Below are positions 60,285 to 64,000 of a DNA stretch of 64,000 bases, in pieces. The DNA is from UBA7985 sp002711265 (GTDB lineage: Bacteria; Pseudomonadota; Alphaproteobacteria; UBA7985), in contig CBFIBS010000006.1 of the NCBI GenBank assembly GCA_965660945.1, positions 1 to 64,000 on the forward strand. Reading direction: 5' to 3'. Below the pieces are notes generated by a model. The model did not search any database. It had not been told where the DNA came from and saw only the letters and a list, made by a program, of their open reading frames with translations. Each line of letters starts with the position of its first letter. Within the stretch, counting starts at the first letter, position 1. The position numbers were made by a program, and so were the translations under genes.

Positions 60285-61010
60285 ATGCGGTTCCTGCTGA
60301 CCATTCTTGTGATTACCGCCCTTGGGGTCTTCGGCCTCGTCTCGGGCTGTAGCGTGCTCGATCGCTTTGGCGGGCGGGACGCCGCCGACAGCGCCGCTTC
60401 AAGCGGGGCCGACCTGCGCGTGATCGACTCATCTTCTTCCGGCTCGGATATGTCCTATGTCTCCGAGCAGACATCATTCATAGCCGCCGCACCCGCTGCT
60501 GGGTCGGCATCAACACAGGAGGCCCCTGCCTTGGATCCCGAAAATACCCTCAATATCCAGCTCAAAGACGGCACGGTTGTCATCGAGCTGCTTCCTGACG
60601 TCGCGCCGCTGCACGTCGCCCGCATCAAGGAACTGACCCGTGACGGCTTCTACAACGGTATCAAATTCCACCGTGTGATCGATGGTTTCATGGCGCAGAC
60701 CGGCGACCCGCGCGGTGATGGCACCGGTGGCTCCAGCCTGCCGGACCTGCCGGCAGAATTCTCTAACGTACCCTTCGAGCGGGGAACACTGGGTATGGCA
60801 CGAGCGCAGAACCCGAACTCCGCCAACTCACAGTTCTTCATTATGTTCGCCGAGGGTTCATTCCTGAACGGCCAGTACACGGTCTTCGGGCAGGTACGCA
60901 GTGGCATGGAGTTTGTCGACAACATCACCAAGGGCGCGGGTCAGAACGGCACGTCTTTCGCCGGCGAGCCTGATACCATGATCGCTGTGACGCTGGGTGC
61001 AGACGGCTAA
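60285..61010 (+). CDS. Lipoprotein peptidyl-prolyl cis-trans isomerase (cyclophilin)
   Basis: The 241-residue protein has a lipoprotein signal with lipobox LVSGC (Cys22), a Ser/Ala-rich linker of about 60 residues, then a cyclophilin domain (about residues 88-240): FHRVIDGFMAQTGDP, the catalytic-face motif MARAQNPNSANSQFFIMF and the later FGQV. It probably assists folding of exported proteins. Full length fits bacterial cyclophilins plus the linker. A related gene follows 290 bases later, suggesting duplication. Confidence 0.9.
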   Translation: MRFLLTILVITALGVFGLVSGCSVLDRFGGRDAADSAASSGADLRVIDSSSSGSDMSYVSEQTSFIAAAPAAGSASTQEAPALDPENTLNIQLKDGTVVIELLPDVAPLHVARIKELTRDGFYNGIKFHRVIDGFMAQTGDPRGDGTGGSSLPDLPAEFSNVPFERGTLGMARAQNPNSANSQFFIMFAEGSFLNGQYTVFGQVRSGMEFVDNITKGAGQNGTSFAGEPDTMIAVTLGADG

Positions 61011-61099
61011 GGTCTGCCTTCCCCACCTGTGGGGCCATGGCGTCTTGCGGTCCTGTTTGGCCGCCGTCATGGTCTGACCGGATTTGCGCCTCAATATCG

Positions 61100-61138
61100 A
61101 TAGCCGCGGGTCACAATTTTGGCTCGCGGCTATTTTAT
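61100..61138 (+). terminator. Probable terminator after the lipoprotein cyclophilin gene
   Basis: ATAGCCGCG (61100-61108) pairs with CGCGGCTAT (61125-61133) around a 16-base loop, followed by TTTATT (TATTTTATT overall). It is about 90 bases past the stop and separates the two cyclophilin genes. Confidence 0.65.
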
Positions 61139-61296
61139 TGGGAATCAACTGACCTGCGCCTTATTGGCGGTTCCAATACGCCCGAAACCACACTAACTTA
61201 GCGCTATCTTAGCTCGTATCTTAGCTCTGATCTGGGCTCACATTCCAGTTCATCCGTTTACGCATCCGCGTTCGCAGCCACAGAGGACCATCGTCG

Positions 61297-62298
61297 ATGA
61301 CCAAGCTACTGACCGCCAGCATTCTGATTTTTGCCACTTCCTTCGGGATCGCCCAAGGGGCAGCGGCGCAGCCAGCCATGGTCGTCGCCGGGGCCGATGT
61401 TGATGCCGGGTGTCGGTCAGCGGTCGTTGGGTCGCTGAATGATGCGGGGTTCGACGTCAGTACGCAGACGCTGGACGCTGTGCCTGAAGGGCTGGCAATC
61501 GATGCGGCGTTGAGCGCCATCGCGGAGGGGCAGTCGCTGCTGATCACCCTTGACCTGCCGCCGGCGTCCTTTGGCGCGCTGGGCGTGCCCGCCTACGGCA
61601 ATCTCGTTTGTCAGGCACGGTTCGAGGGCGAGGGGGGTGAAGCCGTGCTCGCCCGTGCGCTGGAAATCGGCCAGCCGATTGCGTTTCAGGCAGCCGTAAT
61701 TCTCTACCCGGAAACCACAGCTGGTTCGTTGGCGCTGTCGGTGCTGTCGGGCTTCGACAGCGTCGCTAAGCCGTCTTTGGCACAGGTGGCCGATCAGATT
61801 ACGGCTGCGGGCGGCGTGCCGGAGAAAACGATGATGATCGACACCCGTCATGGGTTGATCGCCATTAATTTGCGTGACGATCTCGCGCCGCAGCATGCCG
61901 CGCGGATGATGGAGCTGTCGCGGGAAGGGTTCTACGACGGCGTGGTGTTCCACCGGGTGATCGATGGCTTCATGGCTCAGACAGGCGATCCGACGGGAAC
62001 CGGGCGCGGTGGCTCAGAAAAGCCGGATCTGCCGGCGGAGTTCTCCGCGCCTGATGTGGCCAGCTTTACCCGGGGGACCGTTGGTATGGCGCGGTCGCAG
62101 TCTCCGGATTCCGCCAACTCGCAGTTCTTTATCATGTTCGAAGACGGGCCCTTCCTCGATGGCCAGTACACCATCATTGGCGAAGTGCTGGTCGGAATGG
62201 AGGCCGTGGATCAGATCAAGCGCGGGGCGGAAGGCTCGGGTGCGGTCACCAACCCTGACCGGATGCTGCGGGCCTTTGTGCTGGCGGACGAAATCTGA
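61297..62298 (+). CDS. Exported cyclophilin with an unassigned N-terminal domain
   Basis: The 333-residue protein has a signal peptide (LLTASILIFATSFGIAQGAAA, cleavage near residue 24), a domain of about 150 residues that I do not recognise (with Cys in DAGCRSAVV and NLVCQARF, which could form a disulfide), and a C-terminal cyclophilin domain from about residue 175 (FHRVIDGFMAQTGDP, SANSQFFIMF). The cyclophilin part is closely related to the preceding gene. The N-terminal domain may position a client protein, but this is inference. Confidence 0.88.
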   Translation: MTKLLTASILIFATSFGIAQGAAAQPAMVVAGADVDAGCRSAVVGSLNDAGFDVSTQTLDAVPEGLAIDAALSAIAEGQSLLITLDLPPASFGALGVPAYGNLVCQARFEGEGGEAVLARALEIGQPIAFQAAVILYPETTAGSLALSVLSGFDSVAKPSLAQVADQITAAGGVPEKTMMIDTRHGLIAINLRDDLAPQHAARMMELSREGFYDGVVFHRVIDGFMAQTGDPTGTGRGGSEKPDLPAEFSAPDVASFTRGTVGMARSQSPDSANSQFFIMFEDGPFLDGQYTIIGEVLVGMEAVDQIKRGAEGSGAVTNPDRMLRAFVLADEI

Positions 62299-62710
62299 TT
62301 GGCGCCGACTTGTCCCCGACCGCGCTTCGCGCGGCGGGGCCAAGCGTCGCGCAACAGACTTAGCAACACTCGAAGCAAAACGTGTTGAGTGAGAACTGAT
62401 GCGATACTCAAAGCGCAGAGTATTGAGTGTCAGCGGATAGGTGGCGCGCTCGGGCCTTAGCCGCTTCGCGGCCTTCGGCCCTCCCACGCGCATTTTCGCC
62501 GAAAATGCGGAATAGCGACAGGCCGCGCGCTGCGCGGCCTGTCCGTTTGACTGCGCGGGGGAGATTTGTAAGCCGCGAAGCGGCGTCAAATCGAGCACGC
62601 AACAGAGGGAGCAGAGCTGAGAAGCGCTGCACCGACTTGCACCAGTCAGACCGCGGGAGGTAAAATGGCCACGAGTTCAAACAAGACATCTTTCACGGAA
62701 GGAAACGAGC
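62299..62710. repeat. 412-bp intergenic region with 38-bp repeats and clustered palindromes before fabI
   Basis: No gene is visible. Two imperfect 38-bp direct repeats (about 62365-62402 and 62403-62440) each contain an ACTC...TTGAGTG inverted motif. Palindromes follow: CCGCGC-TTC-GCGCGG (62320-62334), GCCGC-TTC-GCGGC (62460-62472), GGCC-TTC-GGCC (62470-62480), a 9-bp stem at 62489-62509, a 12-bp stem at 62517-62543 (GACAGGCCGCGC with GCGCGGCCTGTC) and GCCGC-GAA-GCGGC (62572-62584). The fabI promoter should lie in the last 100 bases. None has a T-run typical of an intrinsic terminator. Confidence 0.7.
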
Positions 62711-63544
62711 ATGAGCAAGGGCGTTCTGGCCGGCAAGCGTGGTCTGATCATGGGCGTGGCCAACGAAAAGTCCATTGCCTGGGGTATCGCCCAGTCTGCC
62801 GCGCGTGAGGGCGCAGAGCTGGCCTTTTCCTACCAGGGTGAAGTGCTGGAAAAACGCGTAGCACCACTCGCCCAGCAGGTCGGGGCGGACATGCTCACTT
62901 GTGACGTGACAGACGATGCCTCGATTGATGCTCTGTTCAAGGCTCTGGAAGATAAATGGGGCAGCCTCGATTTCGTTGTCCACGCCATCGGGTTTTCCAA
63001 CAAGGACGAGCTCAAGGGTGAGTACCTGGGCACCAGCCGCGAGAACTTCGCGCTGACCATGGATATCTCGGTCTATTCCTTTACGGCCGTGGCGCAGCGC
63101 GCAGCGCCATTGATGAACGAAGGCGGCTCGCTGGTGACCCTGACCTATCAGGGCGCGGTCAAGGTCGTGCCCAACTACAACGTCATGGGCGTGGCCAAGG
63201 CCGCGCTCGAGGCCTCGGTGCTCTACCTCGCTGCTGACTTCGGTCCGCGCGGGGTCCGGGTTAACGGCCTGTCGGCAGGCCCCGTTCGAACCCTGGCCGC
63301 CTCTGGCATCGGCGACTTCCGCACCATGCTGAAGTGGAACGAGCTGAACGCACCCCTGCGCCGCAACGTCACCATTCAGGACGTCGGCGACGCCTGCCTG
63401 TATCTGATTTCACCCTGGTCCAACGGGGTAACGGGCGAAATCCACTACGTCGACGGCGGGGCCAACATCAATGGTATGATCGCTATGGACAAGGCCGGTG
63501 AGCTGGGCGATCTGCTCAGCGAGACCGCCGCCAAAAAGGGCTGA
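62711..63544 (+). CDS. fabI: Enoyl-[acyl-carrier-protein] reductase (NADH)
   Basis: FabI does the last reduction of each fatty acid elongation cycle. The 277-residue short-chain dehydrogenase-like protein has the FabI cofactor start GLIMGVANEKSIAWGIAQ (GVANxxSIAWG rather than the classical glycine motif) and the Tyr-x6-Lys catalytic pair in YNVMGVAKAAL. The ATG at 62711 has GGAAGG about 8 bases upstream. It is followed by aroC after only 8 bases. Confidence 0.96.
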   Translation: MSKGVLAGKRGLIMGVANEKSIAWGIAQSAAREGAELAFSYQGEVLEKRVAPLAQQVGADMLTCDVTDDASIDALFKALEDKWGSLDFVVHAIGFSNKDELKGEYLGTSRENFALTMDISVYSFTAVAQRAAPLMNEGGSLVTLTYQGAVKVVPNYNVMGVAKAALEASVLYLAADFGPRGVRVNGLSAGPVRTLAASGIGDFRTMLKWNELNAPLRRNVTIQDVGDACLYLISPWSNGVTGEIHYVDGGANINGMIAMDKAGELGDLLSETAAKKG

Positions 63545-63552
63545 AGCCGCCT

Positions 63553-64000
63553 ATGGCCGGGAATTCATTCGGAACGCTGTTCCGCTTCACCACCTTCGGC
63601 GAGAGCCACGGCCCCCAGATCGGCTGCGTGGTCGACGGCGTGCCTGCCGGGCTCACACTGAGCGAGGCAGATATTCAGCCCGACCTCGACCGGCGCAAGC
63701 CCGGCACGAGCAAGTACGTGACCCAGCGTCGCGAAGGCGACGAAGTCAGCATCGTTTCTGGAGTTTTTGAAGGCCGCTCCACCGGATCACCCATTGGCTT
63801 GATCATCCACAACGGCGACCAGCGCTCGAAGGACTACGGCGAAATCCGGGATCAGTTCCGACCGGGCCACGCTGATTTCACCTACTGGCAGAAGTATGGC
63901 CTGCGCGACTACCGCGGGGGCGGCCGGTCGTCGGCGCGCGAGACAGCGATGCGGGTCGCAGCCGGCGCCATCGCCCGGGTCATCCTGCGCGAGCTGCCAC
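63553..64000 (+). CDS. aroC: Chorismate synthase, N-terminal part (runs off the window)
   Basis: AroC makes chorismate from EPSP, the last shared step to aromatic amino acids, using reduced FMN. Only the first 149 codons are here. The start MAGNSFGTLFRFTTFGESHG is the family signature, followed by the RRKPGTSKYVTQRREGDEV region and RGGGRSSARETAMRVAAGA. No stop occurs before position 64000. It is 8 bases after fabI, so the two are probably co-transcribed. Nothing suggests truncation other than the window edge. Confidence 0.95.
   Translation, partial: MAGNSFGTLFRFTTFGESHGPQIGCVVDGVPAGLTLSEADIQPDLDRRKPGTSKYVTQRREGDEVSIVSGVFEGRSTGSPIGLIIHNGDQRSKDYGEIRDQFRPGHADFTYWQKYGLRDYRGGGRSSARETAMRVAAGAIARVILRELP

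Noticed and set aside
62299..62710. CRISPR array in the repeat-rich gap before fabI.
   Set aside because: Only two degenerate 38-bp units without regular spacers and no cas genes in the window.

Overview
The window looks like a GC-rich alphaproteobacterial chromosome, most likely Rhodobacterales or a close relative. This rests on several signs seen together: an F0 ATP synthase operon (atpI-B-E-b'-b) with two b-type subunits and no F1 genes beside it, a CcrM-type cell-cycle DNA methyltransferase, a DksA with only one cysteine left in its zinc-finger region, a GTTC-N7-GTTC SOS box in front of recA, a eukaryotic-type NADP isocitrate dehydrogenase, and the gene order dciA-dsbA-smc divergent to mutY. 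Most of the window is ordinary housekeeping DNA. I see no phage, insertion sequence, CRISPR array, rRNA or convincing tRNA. One run of 99 N lies inside atpF.

Layout. 1-2.6 kb: trxB, fdhD, mobA. 2.7-9.4 kb: a peptidoglycan-binding lipoprotein, dksA, recA, alaS and an inositol-monophosphatase-family gene. 9.4-13.3 kb: azlCD and the F0 ATP synthase operon, both on the minus strand. 13.4-25.7 kb: smc, dsbA-like, dciA, mutY, ccrM, rnhB, a kinase-fold protein, moaB, a uracil-DNA glycosylase and ETF-ubiquinone oxidoreductase. 25.9-31.2 kb: a secreted VWA/coiled-coil protein, dnaB and a flavin monooxygenase. 31.3-45.6 kb: an accessory amine-catabolism region. 45.6-52.9 kb: guaA, guaB, rlmE, ppx, trhO, a DUF2799 lipoprotein and an ArsR regulator. 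53.2-58.6 kb: an RND efflux system whose permease is split into two reading frames, then a LOG-family gene. 58.9-64 kb: icd, two exported cyclophilins, fabI and the start of aroC.

The most interesting part is 31.3-45.6 kb. A tightly coupled minus-strand operon encodes an amine dehydrogenase of the trimethylamine/histamine dehydrogenase family, a group II PLP decarboxylase and a complete polyamine-type ABC transporter. A second set encodes a RidA-like protein, a DUF1028 protein, a PuuC-like aldehyde dehydrogenase and a LysR regulator, divergent to a YtcJ-type amidohydrolase. An M20 deacylase lies between the two sets. Both divergent promoter regions carry nearly the same element of about 30 bp, centred on TTAG-N7-CTAA, which suggests that the LysR protein encoded between them controls both. 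My reading is a regulon that imports a substrate, decarboxylates it, oxidises the resulting amine and then the aldehyde. Electrons could pass to ETF and the ETF-QO encoded at 24 kb. The dehydrogenase active-site residues favour a diamine or histamine-like substrate over trimethylamine.

Other points of note are the split RND permease with extra membrane segments, a ccrM terminator embedded in the mutY coding sequence, a kinase-fold protein that lacks its catalytic motif, a uracil-DNA glycosylase that lacks half its iron-sulfur ligands, and a dense set of palindromes and repeats in front of fabI.
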